From NCBI RefSeq assembly GCF_030295935.1, contig NZ_AP027362.1, forward strand, positions 2,666,001-2,730,000: a stretch of DNA of 64,000 nucleotides, read 5' to 3'. The notes under the pieces were generated by a model. The model did not search any database and had not been told where the DNA came from. It worked only from the letters and a program-made list of their open reading frames with translations. How positions within the stretch are numbered: the stretch's first letter is position 1; each line of letters begins with the position of its first letter. Below are positions 9,413 to 18,266 of this stretch, in pieces. The position numbers and the translations under genes are program-made. The stretch comes from Thalassotalea piscium. GTDB lineage: Bacteria > Pseudomonadota > Gammaproteobacteria > Enterobacterales > Alteromonadaceae.

Positions 9413-9703
9413 TCAGTAGAAAATGATAATGCAGAAATAAAAACGAAAGGTAAAACAGAGGTAATCATCCGTGATCAACACTCCCTGTTTACTTCATCCC
9501 TCATAGCAATCCTCGCTACATCACCTCATCCGTAAAGCTTCCCTAAACAAGCATCCAGCTTGCTGTTGTTACCAACTTTTTAAGTCTAGAATAAGGATGA
9601 AATATTGCAAATAATGCTGAATAAAAAATTTAGGTGTGGTTTAACCGACGCTTACCACATAGTTAGTGAGATTGGTATTAATAAAATAAAATTAGGCAAA
9701 AAA

Positions 9704-9734
9704 AAGCGCTGTTAAAACAGCGCTTTGAATAACA
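9704..9734 (-). terminator. Strong terminator of the 55-residue gene
   Basis: The stem AAAGCGCTGT/ACAGCGCTTT with loop TAAA (9704-9727) is followed on the minus strand by eight T. It lies beyond the MITE2 at 9738-9945, which separates it from the stop codon of the gene it presumably served. Confidence 0.75.
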
Positions 9735-9737
9735 ATT

Positions 9738-9945
9738 ATACCAGTTCATTAATTAAGTTATCTACTGTATACGCAGTAAAAAACCGTCAAATACAAAGTG
9801 TTTATTTCATAACGAGTTGTTCAAGGCAATTATGCTGCATTGACCACATAAGCTACACCCTTGTAGCGATAATGATAAAATAACAAACACAGCGGTTGAT
9901 TGTTTTAGCCAGTAGAAATGAGCACATAGTTAGTGAGATTGGTAT
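9738..9945 (+). mobile_element. MITE family 2, complete copy
   Basis: The 208-bp non-coding element starts ATACCAGTTCATTAATTAAG and ends AGTGAGATTGGTAT. Its ends are imperfect inverted repeats (ATACCAgTtTCAtTAA against ATACCAaTcTCAcTAA). The interior holds the shared GCTACA/TGTAGC hairpin. Its last base forms part of the stop codon of the next minus-strand gene. Confidence 0.8.
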
Positions 9946-10112
9946 TAGCTTTGGTATAACCATGCTAAGAACTGCTTAGATTCATTTACGTTGGTAAATG
10001 TTACTCGCTTAGAACCAGCCTGATCTCTAACAACTACATTTTGTTTATTCACAGAAATTGAACGCACTGGGCGTTCTATACGGATCTGTGTACCGTCATA
10101 CAAATAAGACAT
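9945..10112 (-). CDS. Small conserved-looking 55-residue protein
   Basis: ATG 10112-10110 follows GTGAG seven bases upstream and opens a 55-codon frame reading MSYLYDGTQIRIERPVRS and ending FLAWLYQS. The predicted beta-strand-rich basic protein has no membrane span. Its TAA overlaps the end of a MITE2, and a strong terminator lies beyond that element. A real gene is supported by the ribosome binding site, the terminator and coding-like composition. I do not recognise the family. Confidence 0.6.
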   Translation of the reverse strand: MSYLYDGTQIRIERPVRSISVNKQNVVVRDQAGSKRVTFTNVNESKQFLAWLYQS

Positions 10113-10468
10113 AATAACTCACATTTATTAACCAAATTGGTTTTAAAAGAGCTTTATTATTTAATTTACTAAGATCAAAAAAAGATGATTAAAAATTGTT
10201 TAAATAAAGCCGACAAATTTTAGTGATGACTGACTAGATAAGGAAAGGCAATACACATTACTATCGTAAAGATAGTTGTTCATAAAATGAGAGGAGAATT
10301 ACGAACAAAGGCTATTATAACAGGCTTATGTTAATAAGCAACTAGGCCGAGCGATTCTTTATGGTATAAAAATATTTATCAATCACTGCTACTCTGTTTA
10401 GCTTTAAATACTAAAGCAGCAAATTAGTATATAATTATAAGCTATCAGTTTTAACAATTAAAAATTAT
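10113..10468. other. Intergenic region, nothing further recognised
   Basis: The 356-bp AT-rich gap lies between divergent genes at 9945-10112 and 10469. It must hold both promoters, but no hexamer pair stood out and no repeat of the window's families is present. Confidence 0.5.
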
Positions 10469-10951
10469 ATGAATACTATCGACGAACAATTAAATAACCC
10501 TTTACATGGCCTAAAGCTTGAGACGTTGTTAAATGAGCTTGTTTCGCATTACGGTTTTGAAATTTTAGCAGAGTACACCAATATTAATTGTTTCAAAAAT
10601 AAGCCATCTATCGCCTCTAGTCTTAAATTCCTCAAGAAAACCGAATGGGCGCGTGAAAAGATGGAACGATTTTATTTATATACTTATAAAAACTTACCTA
10701 AAGCCGATGATGCTCAATACGAAATAACACCAAGAAAAAGGATTATTCCAGCACACCATCAACCAAGAGAGCCTAAAGTGTTGTTACCAGGTGAAGCGCC
10801 TCCACCAAAAGAAAGCAGCAGATTTAATACTAGAAATGAAAAGTCTATTAGCAGTAGGCATAGTAAATCTTCTCGCTTTAATAAAGCAGATAACAAAACA
10901 GAACATACTAATGCGACTCCAGCAAACCCTTACGCTAATGCGCCAAAATAA
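10469..10951 (+). CDS. VF530 (DUF2132) family DNA-binding-like protein with basic tail
   Basis: Residues 1-75 match the VF530 fold ([52 protein letters not shown]), a small helical domain reported to bind DNA. The family is usually near 75-80 residues; this one is 160 because of a low-complexity tail rich in Pro, Ser, Arg and Asn that looks disordered. Function is unknown. MITE1 copy D begins only 10 bases after the stop. Confidence 0.85.
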   Translation: MNTIDEQLNNPLHGLKLETLLNELVSHYGFEILAEYTNINCFKNKPSIASSLKFLKKTEWAREKMERFYLYTYKNLPKADDAQYEITPRKRIIPAHHQPREPKVLLPGEAPPPKESSRFNTRNEKSISSRHSKSSRFNKADNKTEHTNATPANPYANAPK

Positions 10952-10961
10952 ATACTAGCAT

Positions 10962-11263
10962 TAAGGCGTGTTGAACTTTTCTATACATTTTTACAGCTAT
11001 TTATTTGGTGTTTATACAAGGCTGAACTTATGTAATACCAATTGAAAACGCGGTAGAAAAACCAAAGGGCCGCTGTCCTTCGGATACGTTTAAACATGAT
11101 TTACTTTTTGTGCCTGCATGAGGGGAAGTAGGTAGTTAGCGTGAGCAGGGCACGGTAGCTGTCTAGCTCATTTATGTAGAGTAACTACACTTTACTCGCT
11201 AGGCCTCAATTAAATCATGTTAAATTCGTACAACATTGGTACTCGAAAGATCAACATGTCATA
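10962..11263 (+). mobile_element. MITE family 1, copy D (diverged)
   Basis: The element is flanked by TA (10962-10963; 11262-11263). The left end is AGGCGTGTTGAACTTTTC and the right end AAAGATCAACATGTCA, so the two terminal repeats have diverged. It has the longer interior also seen in copy B but has lost part of the ATGGGG/CCCCAT hairpin. It fills most of the 395-bp gap before the hemolysin III-like gene; bases 11264-11346 should hold that gene's promoter. Confidence 0.75.
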
Positions 11264-11346
11264 GTTAAGCGAATTTTCTTTATTGTCTTGTTGTTGTTTG
11301 TTATTATTTGAGCTTACACGTGTACACTTAAAAATTATACTAAACA

Positions 11347-11985
11347 ATGACAAGCCAACTCTCTCAATACTCTCCCGCCGAAGAACTCGCAAATGCCATT
11401 AGCCATGGTTTGGGAGCTTTGCTCAGTGTAATAGCCCTAATATTACTTGTTAGCATAGCAGCAGCTAGCGGAGACTGGATAAAAACCGCTAGTTTTGCTG
11501 TTTATGGCTCAAGTCTAATTTTGCTATTTCTTGCTTCAACCTTGTATCACGGACTAAATAATTTAAATGCAAAACGAATATTCAAGCTCGTTGACCATTG
11601 TGCAATTTATGTGCTTATTGCGGGTACTTACACACCTCTCACTCTAATTACCCTTAAAGGTAATTTGGGTCTAAGTATGTTTATTTTAGTTTGGGGAATA
11701 GCTTTAGCAGGCATTTTCTTTAAATTAATATATGGCACTAAATATAGACTATTGTCTGTAGCGACCTATTTAGGAATGGGTTTTATATCACTTGCTGTGA
11801 TCAAAGATCTTTATCAAAGCCTAGCAATTGAAGGATTAGTATTATTGGGCTCAGGCGGCTTAGTATATACACTTGGTGTATATTTTTATCTTAATAAAAA
11901 TATTCCATACAACCATGCAATTTGGCATTTATTTGTATTAGGTGGCGCCGCTTGTCACTTTTTTATGATTTGGTTTTATGTATAA
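11347..11985 (+). CDS. Hemolysin III / PAQR-family membrane protein (YqfA-like)
   Basis: The 212-residue integral membrane protein has seven predicted hydrophobic spans. The PAQR metal-site motifs are seen: YSPAEELANAISHGLGA at the start, STLYHGLNN and VDHCAIYVLIAGTYTP in the middle, and AIWHLFVLGGAACHFF at the end. The family is known as hemolysin III/TrhA and is linked to membrane homeostasis; lytic activity should not be assumed. A fragment of a MITE1 terminal repeat (AGTTCAACACGCCC) begins at the last base of the stop codon. Confidence 0.88.
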   Translation: MTSQLSQYSPAEELANAISHGLGALLSVIALILLVSIAAASGDWIKTASFAVYGSSLILLFLASTLYHGLNNLNAKRIFKLVDHCAIYVLIAGTYTPLTLITLKGNLGLSMFILVWGIALAGIFFKLIYGTKYRLLSVATYLGMGFISLAVIKDLYQSLAIEGLVLLGSGGLVYTLGVYFYLNKNIPYNHAIWHLFVLGGAACHFFMIWFYV

Positions 11986-12130
11986 GTTCAACACGCCCAG
12001 GTAAAGCAGTATATCCATCAACTTTAGCTGTTATTAGCTAACAATAAGTAATACCGATCTCACTAACTATGTAATCATTTCTACTGGCTAAACTAGGGCG
12101 TGTTGATCATTTAATTAATGAAACTGGTAT
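11985..12130. repeat. MITE1 end fragment and chimeric MITE2/MITE1 relic
   Basis: Bases 11985-11998 match a MITE1 end (AGTTCAACACGCCC). Bases 12051-12130 begin and end like MITE2 (ATACCGATCTCACTAACTAT and ATTAATGAAACTGGTAT) but have only TAGGGCGTGTTGATC of MITE1 at their centre (12094-12108). The shared GATC is a likely recombination point between the two families. Confidence 0.6.
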
Positions 12131-12152
12131 AAGTTTCTTTGTTTTTGAGCAG

Positions 12153-12563
12153 TTATAAATTGTGGTTAAAGTCTTCTATTTCAACAATCAAGTCATTATT
12201 ACTGATCTGTTCAACTAATTCCGTCGCCTTTACTCCATAGACTTTCGCTTGTTCTAATTCTTCCATCTCTTGGTAACGCATTCCCATTGCTAAATAAATT
12301 GAAGCTGTCGAATTTACGAGAGCTAAGCGGTGCGCACAATCTAAACCTTTTTGATAAATATCAATTGACTGTTCACTGTCAAGTGTAAAGTCTGCTAAGG
12401 CTTCCCATTGTAACGGATGATCTTTCGGTGAATTCTCATTGTTTGCACATAACTTGATAAGTGCTTTATAGCTAGACTCACGTGCATCGTCGTTATTACT
12501 TGCTGATGCGTCAGCAATATTTTGTGAAATACTAATAATCTCGTCAAATAAGGGGGCTTTCAT
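12153..12563 (-). CDS. Hypothetical helical, TPR-like protein
   Basis: The 136-residue acidic protein begins MKAPLFDEIISISQNIADAS and is predicted fully helical. Residues about 75-130 (IDIYQKGLDCAHRLAL, SIYLAMGMRYQEMEELEQAK) resemble tetratricopeptide repeats, suggesting a protein-interaction role. No signal or membrane segment is seen. I cannot assign it to a named family. It lies at the end of a minus-strand run with SEC-C, DUF2956 and YegD. Confidence 0.65.
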   Translation of the reverse strand: MKAPLFDEIISISQNIADASASNNDDARESSYKALIKLCANNENSPKDHPLQWEALADFTLDSEQSIDIYQKGLDCAHRLALVNSTASIYLAMGMRYQEMEELEQAKVYGVKATELVEQISNNDLIVEIEDFNHNL

Positions 12564-12650
12564 TTTTAATCCTAAGAGTAGTCAAACGAATTACCGCTAA
12601 TGGTAGCTGATAATTAGTTCTTAGTTAATTGTTTATAAGCTTTGTGATAC

Positions 12651-12983
12651 TTAACCGCAGCACTTTTTATATTTTTTACCACTACCACATGTACAAGGGT
12701 CATTTCGCTCTGGAGTTTCATCAAATCGTTGTGTTGTTGGTTTGTTTAAAGCAAACTCCAACTCTGAAATATTTTCCTGGGCATCAGTGTTAAGTTCAAT
12801 ATTGCCAATTAATTGATGCTCAGACAATGTATGCTCTAACGCTAATTTTCGCTCTTCGCTATTTACGGTTAACGATAATGGGTTCGCTTTAGTTCCTAAC
12901 TTAACGCTGTTTTTAGGTTGGTAGCCTTGTTTTCCATACTTACCCATCACATCGGGCGTGCCTCTATAAAAAAATTTAGACAT
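12651..12983 (-). CDS. PBPRA1643-type SEC-C metal-binding protein
   Basis: The 110-residue protein starts [20 protein letters not shown] at ATG 12983, behind AGGAAA; a longer in-frame form to 13070 adds a non-conserved tail and lacks a binding site. The C-terminus [17 protein letters not shown] is a complete SEC-C zinc motif (CxCxnCC). The function of this small family is unknown. It follows the DUF2956 gene by 26 bp. Confidence 0.88.
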   Translation of the reverse strand: MSKFFYRGTPDVMGKYGKQGYQPKNSVKLGTKANPLSLTVNSEERKLALEHTLSEHQLIGNIELNTDAQENISELEFALNKPTTQRFDETPERNDPCTCGSGKKYKKCCG

Positions 12984-13009
12984 TATATTTCCTAAAGTGT
13001 ACTTATTGA

Positions 13010-13330
13010 CTACATAAATGTAGGGATAAAAATAATAAAACCTAACCAACTTACTGCTAATAACAACCAAGGAAGCACTTTACTTACGTTAAATCCCGCT
13101 TTTTCTTGGGGTAATTCAGCAGTTATCTCTTTTTGGCTTTTCACTACTTTTTTGCGTTGCTTATCTCTTTCTCGTAATTTTTTACTTTGCTGCTTTTTAA
13201 ACTCGGCAATACCTTTTTCAATACCTTGTGCGATGAGTTTTGTTTGCTCTTTCGTTTGCCCTTTTTTTTGGGTCGCTTTAGCTACTTTCATCGCTTGCTC
13301 TTGTGTTTCGGTTGATACTTTATTTTTCAT
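13010..13330 (-). CDS. DUF2956 family membrane-anchored protein
   Basis: The 106-residue protein has a strongly basic, helical N-terminal two-thirds ([37 protein letters not shown]) and one C-terminal hydrophobic span ([18 protein letters not shown]). This matches DUF2956 of gammaproteobacteria. Its start is 11 bp after the yegD stop, so the two are probably co-transcribed. Function is unknown. Confidence 0.82.
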   Translation of the reverse strand: MKNKVSTETQEQAMKVAKATQKKGQTKEQTKLIAQGIEKGIAEFKKQQSKKLRERDKQRKKVVKSQKEITAELPQEKAGFNVSKVLPWLLLAVSWLGFIIFIPTFM

Positions 13331-13341
13331 AATAGCCTATA

Positions 13342-14700
13342 CTACGCAAAAATTCGCTTTGCCCATCGCGCCAAACCAACAGTTACGCTACCAAAATGGT
13401 CTCCAACAATCAGTGGTATATTAGGCATTTGTGAAGATAAAAACTGACTAAGAATGGGTGATTTAGCTGTTCCGCCGGTAACAAATACTACGTCAGGTTT
13501 ACAACCTGCTTGAAGTACCGCTTCATCCATTATTTTTGCTATTTGACTTAATTGGCTTGTACTAGCATCGAGCATCAAGGTTCTTGATATGTCAACTTGT
13601 AGACCCTCCGCTAAATCAAATAATTCGATCTGTTGAAGTGTTTGATCGGTTAATCCTACTTTTGCTTGTTCGGCACCATTAACTAAGCGATAACTTAGCC
13701 TCTGATCATGAACCTTTATCAAACGTGAAAATTTTTCAGGCTCAGCGGCATCTCTTTGTAATTGTTCTAAATACCTGCGGTTACTAGGACGATAAAATTC
13801 GGTTTGTTCGTTTACATTATTAATTGCAACGGCTTGATTAAAGCTATTTACCGGCATTGGTTTACCTGTTTTAAGTAAACTGTCCATTCCTAAGCTTGGC
13901 ATTATACCTTTAAGTGCTAGTTGAATATCAAAGTCGTTTCCGCCTACTCTTATACCACTGTGAGCAAGTAATTGTGCTTTTCTGTCAACACTCTTAATGA
14001 ATTCTGGCCCCATTAATAACATTGAGCAATCAGTAGTTCCACCGCCAATATCTACCACCAAAACCCTCTTCGTTTCAGATAAAGTTGTTTCATACTCAAA
14101 ACCAGCGGCTACTGGCTCATACTGAAATTCAACGCTCTTAAAGCCTACTCGTTTTGCAGCATTAGTAAGTACATTAATCGCTTGGCGATTACTTTCCTCG
14201 CCCTTTAATCCTTGGAAATTCACAGGACGACCGATAACCGCTTTAGTGATTTGTCTTTGTTGGTTATTCTCGGTTAACGTTTTAATATTACTCATCATGG
14301 CTGCAACAATGTCTTCAAATAAATTGATTTGCGCCGGTAGTAAACCACTAGCACCTAAAAAAGATTTAGGTGACTTTATATAATATCCTTCATCGGGCTC
14401 GTCTAAGTATTGCTGCAATGCTGCCTTCCCAAAGGAAAGCTCTGGCGATATACCATCAAGCTTTAGCTCTCGAGCAGCGTTCTGCCCTTTTTGTAATGGC
14501 AAAGCCCTTAGTGTTAAAAATTCATTTTTTGCATGTTCAGGCAAGCGTTGATACAACCAATGACTGATAATATCTCTGCTTGGTGCGTATAAAGTAGACG
14601 GAATAAAGCGACCATGCTCACCTAGCGACAAAATTTCAGGTTGGTCGTTAGTCATTAAACCCACTGCACAATTTGAAGTACCGTAATCAAAACCAATCAT
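13342..14700 (-). CDS. yegD: Hsp70-like protein YegD
   Basis: The 452-residue protein equals the length of E. coli YegD and has the Hsp70/actin ATPase fold: phosphate-1 loop MIGFDYGTSNCAVGL, phosphate-2 loop LVVDIGGGTTDCSMLL (about 213-228) and adenosine motif VFVTGGTAKSP (about 405-415). The C-terminal substrate-binding domain of DnaK is missing, as in YegD. The chaperone role is inferred from family membership. Confidence 0.9.
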   Translation of the reverse strand: MIGFDYGTSNCAVGLMTNDQPEILSLGEHGRFIPSTLYAPSRDIISHWLYQRLPEHAKNEFLTLRALPLQKGQNAARELKLDGISPELSFGKAALQQYLDEPDEGYYIKSPKSFLGASGLLPAQINLFEDIVAAMMSNIKTLTENNQQRQITKAVIGRPVNFQGLKGEESNRQAINVLTNAAKRVGFKSVEFQYEPVAAGFEYETTLSETKRVLVVDIGGGTTDCSMLLMGPEFIKSVDRKAQLLAHSGIRVGGNDFDIQLALKGIMPSLGMDSLLKTGKPMPVNSFNQAVAINNVNEQTEFYRPSNRRYLEQLQRDAAEPEKFSRLIKVHDQRLSYRLVNGAEQAKVGLTDQTLQQIELFDLAEGLQVDISRTLMLDASTSQLSQIAKIMDEAVLQAGCKPDVVFVTGGTAKSPILSQFLSSQMPNIPLIVGDHFGSVTVGLARWAKRIFA

Positions 14701-14769
14701 ATTATTTTAGAGTTACCACGCCATTAAAAAATCGAGTAGGATACTGAGGATAAGAAGAATGTGCAAGGC

Positions 14770-14794
14770 GGGTGGTTATCTATACAAACCACCC
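14770..14794. terminator. Hairpin between DUF2999 gene and yegD
   Basis: A perfect 8-bp stem GGGTGGTT/AACCACCC has a 9-base loop but no T-run on either strand. It may act as a weak terminator or mRNA stabiliser between the two minus-strand genes. Confidence 0.4.
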
Positions 14795-14808
14795 TGTTGG
14801 GAATATAG

Positions 14809-15060
14809 TTATTGTTGTAAGTTTTTTTTCGCTTGTTCAACTTTACTAAAGTCTAAGCCTAACTCATCAACTGCTTCTTTAATTAAGTCTGGGTTTTGCA
14901 TTAGCAACATCATTAACGCTTGTAGCTTTTCTTGTGGAATACCTAACTGCTGTACTGTATTCATTGCCATAATAGGATTTTCAGTGAGCGCTTGAAAAAC
15001 CTCTTTTATTTGATCATCACTAACATTATGTTCTTTTAAAATTGCAATTACTGGGTTCAT
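14809..15060 (-). CDS. DUF2999 family small protein
   Basis: The 83-residue helical acidic protein begins MNPVIAILKEHNVSDDQIKE, with the repeated theme NPxxAxxxxxxLGIPxEKLQALMxLLMQNPxLIKEA, matching DUF2999. It has no signal or membrane segment and no known function. It lies 43 bp after the helicase gene on the same strand. Confidence 0.8.
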   Translation of the reverse strand: MNPVIAILKEHNVSDDQIKEVFQALTENPIMAMNTVQQLGIPQEKLQALMMLLMQNPDLIKEAVDELGLDFSKVEQAKKNLQQ

Positions 15061-15103
15061 TAATACACCTTTACGATTAATAGTAGAGTCTACACTTATT
15101 CAA

Positions 15104-16309
15104 TTATTTGTTGCGTTTAGTTTTAGGGATATAGTTTAAAATAGATACAGGTACTGCTTTTTTAACAGGAAACTCTTTAAATTCTTTACGCGCAATAACA
15201 TGACCTAAACGGCTTTCAATAGCACACAAGTTTCTAAAATTATCTTTTGCCACGAAAGAAATAGCTTGACCACTTGCGCCTGCCCGCCCCGTTCGCCCTA
15301 TTCTATGAATGTAGTCGTCGGCTTGATCAGGTAAATCGTAATTAACCACACGAGTAAGATCATCAATATCTATGCCTCGGGCAGCTATCCCTGTAGAAAC
15401 TAGAAAGTTAATTTTTCCGGCTTTGAAGTCTGCCAAAATTTGTTCGCGCACTGCTTGCGTTCTACCACTATGCATTGACTCAGCAGATATACCACGTTTT
15501 TCTAGTTGAGAAACTAACTTTGCTGCACCATGTTTAGTTTCAATAAAAATAAGTGCCTGATCCCACTGTTGTTCAATAATTAAATAACTTAACAACGCTG
15601 ATTTTTTGTCTTTATCAACAGTAACAAGCCACTGGTCAATTTTAGCAGCTGTAGCGCCACCAGAAGAAATGTTAAGCTCAACTGCATCAGCATTAATTGC
15701 TCTTTTAGCTAAAGCGCGCACATTATCTGAAATAGTTGCCGAAAATAATAAGTTTTGACGTTGTTTAGGTAAACGTTCAATTATTTTATTAATATCATCA
15801 ATAAAGCCCATGTCAAGCATGCGGTCGGCTTCGTCGAGAACTAATACTTCAAGCTCGTCAAAATGCAGTGCACGTTGATGTATCATATCTAAAAGCCTAC
15901 CGGGCGTTGCAACAACTATATAACCCCCCCAAATCAAACGTTGTTTCTGTGCTTCAACGTCAACTCCACCATACATTGCCATTGAGCTTAGGTCTAAATA
16001 TTTACCATAATCAGCAATACTCTGCTCAACTTGTACGGCTAGCTCTCTGGTTGGAGTAATAATTAATGCACGTATACGCTTGCCACGTAAAGTACGTTCT
16101 TTACCCGTATGATATGGGCTTAATTTTTGTAATATCGGCAACGCAAAGCTAGCTGTTTTACCTGTGCCCGTTTGCGCGGCAGCAATAAGGTCTTTACCTG
16201 CCATTATTGTTGGTATGGCTTTTTTTTGAATAGCTGTTGGCTCAGTGTAACCTAACTCTGTTATCGCTTGTAGTAACGGTTCACAGAAGTTAAATGTTGA
16301 AAATGACAT
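15104..16309 (-). CDS. DEAD-box RNA helicase, RhlE-type
   Basis: The 401-residue protein has all DEAD-box motifs: Q motif (FNFCEPLLQAITELGYTEPT), I AQTGTGKT (45-52), Ia PTREL, Ib TPGRLLD, II DEAD (159-162), III SAT, V STGIAARGIDID and VI HRIGRTGRAG. The short C-terminal extension (KKAVPVSILNYIPKTKRNK) is basic. It probably remodels RNA in ribosome assembly or decay; RhlE-like is the best match, but SrmB or RhlB relatives cannot be excluded by eye. Confidence 0.9.
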   Translation of the reverse strand: MSFSTFNFCEPLLQAITELGYTEPTAIQKKAIPTIMAGKDLIAAAQTGTGKTASFALPILQKLSPYHTGKERTLRGKRIRALIITPTRELAVQVEQSIADYGKYLDLSSMAMYGGVDVEAQKQRLIWGGYIVVATPGRLLDMIHQRALHFDELEVLVLDEADRMLDMGFIDDINKIIERLPKQRQNLLFSATISDNVRALAKRAINADAVELNISSGGATAAKIDQWLVTVDKDKKSALLSYLIIEQQWDQALIFIETKHGAAKLVSQLEKRGISAESMHSGRTQAVREQILADFKAGKINFLVSTGIAARGIDIDDLTRVVNYDLPDQADDYIHRIGRTGRAGASGQAISFVAKDNFRNLCAIESRLGHVIARKEFKEFPVKKAVPVSILNYIPKTKRNK

Positions 16310-16436
16310 TATGGTAAAACCTTAAAAACACAGTAAAAGCGCAGCTAAAATAGCGATAGACGTATTAACGTCTTCTGAAAAACTTAAGCAGCAATTAAGC
16401 CGCGCAGTATATCAGAAAATACAGCCAACTTTATGC

Positions 16437-18266
16437 TTATAAATATAACCAGCTTAATAAGAATGACAGGGTTACCCACATAATTAAAATTAAGGGAAGC
16501 CCTACTCTAATAAAGTCTGAAAATTGATAACCACCAGAGTTCATTACCAAGATATTTGTTTTATAAGCCATAGGTGTTGCATAACTTAAATTAGCACCAA
16601 AAAGTACCGCCAATATAAAGGGCTGCACGGGTACATTCAGTTGGGTCGCAACTGATATCGCAATGGGGGTTCCGATAACCGCTGCAGCATTATTAGAAAC
16701 AATGTTTGTTAACACCGCTAGCATTAACATTAAAGCTGACAGTATGCCTGCAGGTGGTAAATCAAAAGCTAATGCGACAAACAGTTGTGCGATATATTCA
16801 GCCCCACCCGTTTGCATCATTGCTGAACCTAAGGCTAAAGAAGCGACAACAATCAATACAACTTGACTACTCAATGCTGAAGATACTTCGCTCCAATCTA
16901 AACACTTGGTTACTAATAATACTAAAACGCCACATAATGAACTTATAGCGATAGGTATAATGCCTATAGCAGCAATTGCTATCACCAAAAATAAAGTACC
17001 TAATGCGATAGGTGCTTTTTTAGATTGCGGCAAGTCAGAAGCCCCATCAATAATTAAGTAGCCTCTATTTTCTTTAAGTTCCGCGATTTGCTCAGCATCA
17101 CCTTGCACTAATAAAACATCGCCCGTCATAATAGTAATATTACCAAGGCTTCTGCGACCAACATCCATCGCTTTACCGTCTCGATGTAGTGCGACAACCG
17201 ACAATCCATAGCGTCTTGCAAACTGGACTTGCTTTAAGGTTTTACCTATTAAACCAGATGCTTGAATGGCCACTATTTCAGCCAACATTTGCTTATCAGC
17301 ACTCAGCGGGTTGCTATCGTCCACTTTTTTAGCACCAGAGAATAACGTTGCTTGTAATACCGACTCAAATTCTTTTAATCTATCTGGGTAGTCTTTAACG
17401 TGTAGTCGGTCACCCTCTTTAATAATTGTGTCTGGTAAAGCAACAATATTTCGATATTCAGGGCTACGCTGAATTGACTGAATATTCATTTGGTTATCAG
17501 TCATTTTTAAAATTTCAGTCACTGTTTTTCCATTAGCCGCACTATCTTCATTAATATTTAAATACGCACTGAATAATCTAGGTGATGTATCAGGTAATGA
17601 CGGTGATCTTTTAGGTAATAACTTAGGGGCAATTAGCCACAGGTAAGCAATAGCAATTGAACCGGCAATTACCGCTGGAAAGCTAAAGTCAAACATGCCT
17701 ATTCGAGGTAAACCCATATCACTTGCAACACTAACAACTAACAGGTTGGTAGAAGTACCAATTGTAGTTGCCATACCGCCAACTAATGTAGCTAATCCCA
17801 TAGGTAGTAACATTGGCGAAGTATCACTATTTGTGCGTAATGCCACATTCGTTAAAATGGGTAATAGTAAAACAACTATCGGCGTATTATTAACGAAAGC
17901 ACTGAGGATACCAGCAATAATTAAGGTGATTAATAAAGACAAAGCTGGGCTAATCTTCCAAAGTTTGGCTAATTGCCGCCCTACCGGCACCAAAGCCCCA
18001 GTACGAACTAGCGCATGCCCGAGGATCATAAGTGCACAAACAGTAAGCAGCGCCTCATGACCAAAGCCGAAAAATAACGACGAAGGTTCTAAATGCTCGC
18101 CGTTAATCTCAAAAGGAAAAACCGTAAACACTAAACACAAAATAACCAATACAGCTAAAGAAGATGTCTCTAATGGAATATCGTCACGCCTAAAAAAGTA
18201 CAAAGCGATAACTGTGATAATAAGCATTGCAAGGGCATGGTTGTTTGGAATATCAGGTAAATTCAA
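16437..18266 (-). CDS. SLC13-family permease with two TrkA-C (RCK_C) domains
   Basis: The 609-residue protein has about six N-terminal membrane spans, a soluble insert (about 215-410) with two RCK_C-like domains (ESVLQATLFSGAKK; QASGLIGKTLKQVQFARRYGL), and further C-terminal spans. The transport signatures SAFVNNTPIVVLLLP and NIVSNNAAAVIGTPIA fit the ion-transporter superfamily (sulfate, dicarboxylate or related anions); substrate is unknown. The start is a TTG at 18266 with GAG upstream. An internal ATG at 18227 is possible but lacks a binding site. Confidence 0.85.
   Translation of the reverse strand: MNLPDIPNNHALAMLIITVIALYFFRRDDIPLETSSLAVLVILCLVFTVFPFEINGEHLEPSSLFFGFGHEALLTVCALMILGHALVRTGALVPVGRQLAKLWKISPALSLLITLIIAGILSAFVNNTPIVVLLLPILTNVALRTNSDTSPMLLPMGLATLVGGMATTIGTSTNLLVVSVASDMGLPRIGMFDFSFPAVIAGSIAIAYLWLIAPKLLPKRSPSLPDTSPRLFSAYLNINEDSAANGKTVTEILKMTDNQMNIQSIQRSPEYRNIVALPDTIIKEGDRLHVKDYPDRLKEFESVLQATLFSGAKKVDDSNPLSADKQMLAEIVAIQASGLIGKTLKQVQFARRYGLSVVALHRDGKAMDVGRRSLGNITIMTGDVLLVQGDAEQIAELKENRGYLIIDGASDLPQSKKAPIALGTLFLVIAIAAIGIIPIAISSLCGVLVLLVTKCLDWSEVSSALSSQVVLIVVASLALGSAMMQTGGAEYIAQLFVALAFDLPPAGILSALMLMLAVLTNIVSNNAAAVIGTPIAISVATQLNVPVQPFILAVLFGANLSYATPMAYKTNILVMNSGGYQFSDFIRVGLPLILIMWVTLSFLLSWLYL

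Larger units (their letters stand above)
7114..9656 (+). mobile_element. Complete IS66-family insertion sequence (2,543 bp)
   Basis: Perfect 24-bp terminal inverted repeats start GTAAGCGTCGGTTAAACCAC at 7114 and end with the complement at 9656. The flanks carry an 8-bp direct repeat CACATAGT (7106-7113 and 9657-9664), the duplication size expected for IS66. It contains the three usual genes in order. All three frames are intact, so the copy looks recently active. Bases 9413-9656 after the transposase are non-coding IS sequence. Confidence 0.95.
6800..9679 (+). mobile_element. MITE family 2 copy interrupted by MITE1 copy C and an IS66 element
   Basis: The pieces 6800-6814 (ATACCAGTTTCATTA), about 6963-7113 and 9665-9679 (ending GATTGGTAT) together rebuild one family 2 element. 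The first break holds a MITE1 that lost its far end. The second holds an intact IS66-type element with target duplication. The order of events read from the nesting is MITE2, then MITE1 with a deletion, then IS66 at an undetermined time. Confidence 0.75.

Noticed and set aside
11347-11985. Hemolysin III-like gene as a virulence toxin
   Set aside because: PAQR-family membrane proteins are widespread in harmless bacteria; the name does not show lytic activity.
14822-14995. Plus-strand frame opposite the DUF2999 gene
   Set aside because: It is a shadow of the minus-strand gene, which has a clear start and family match.
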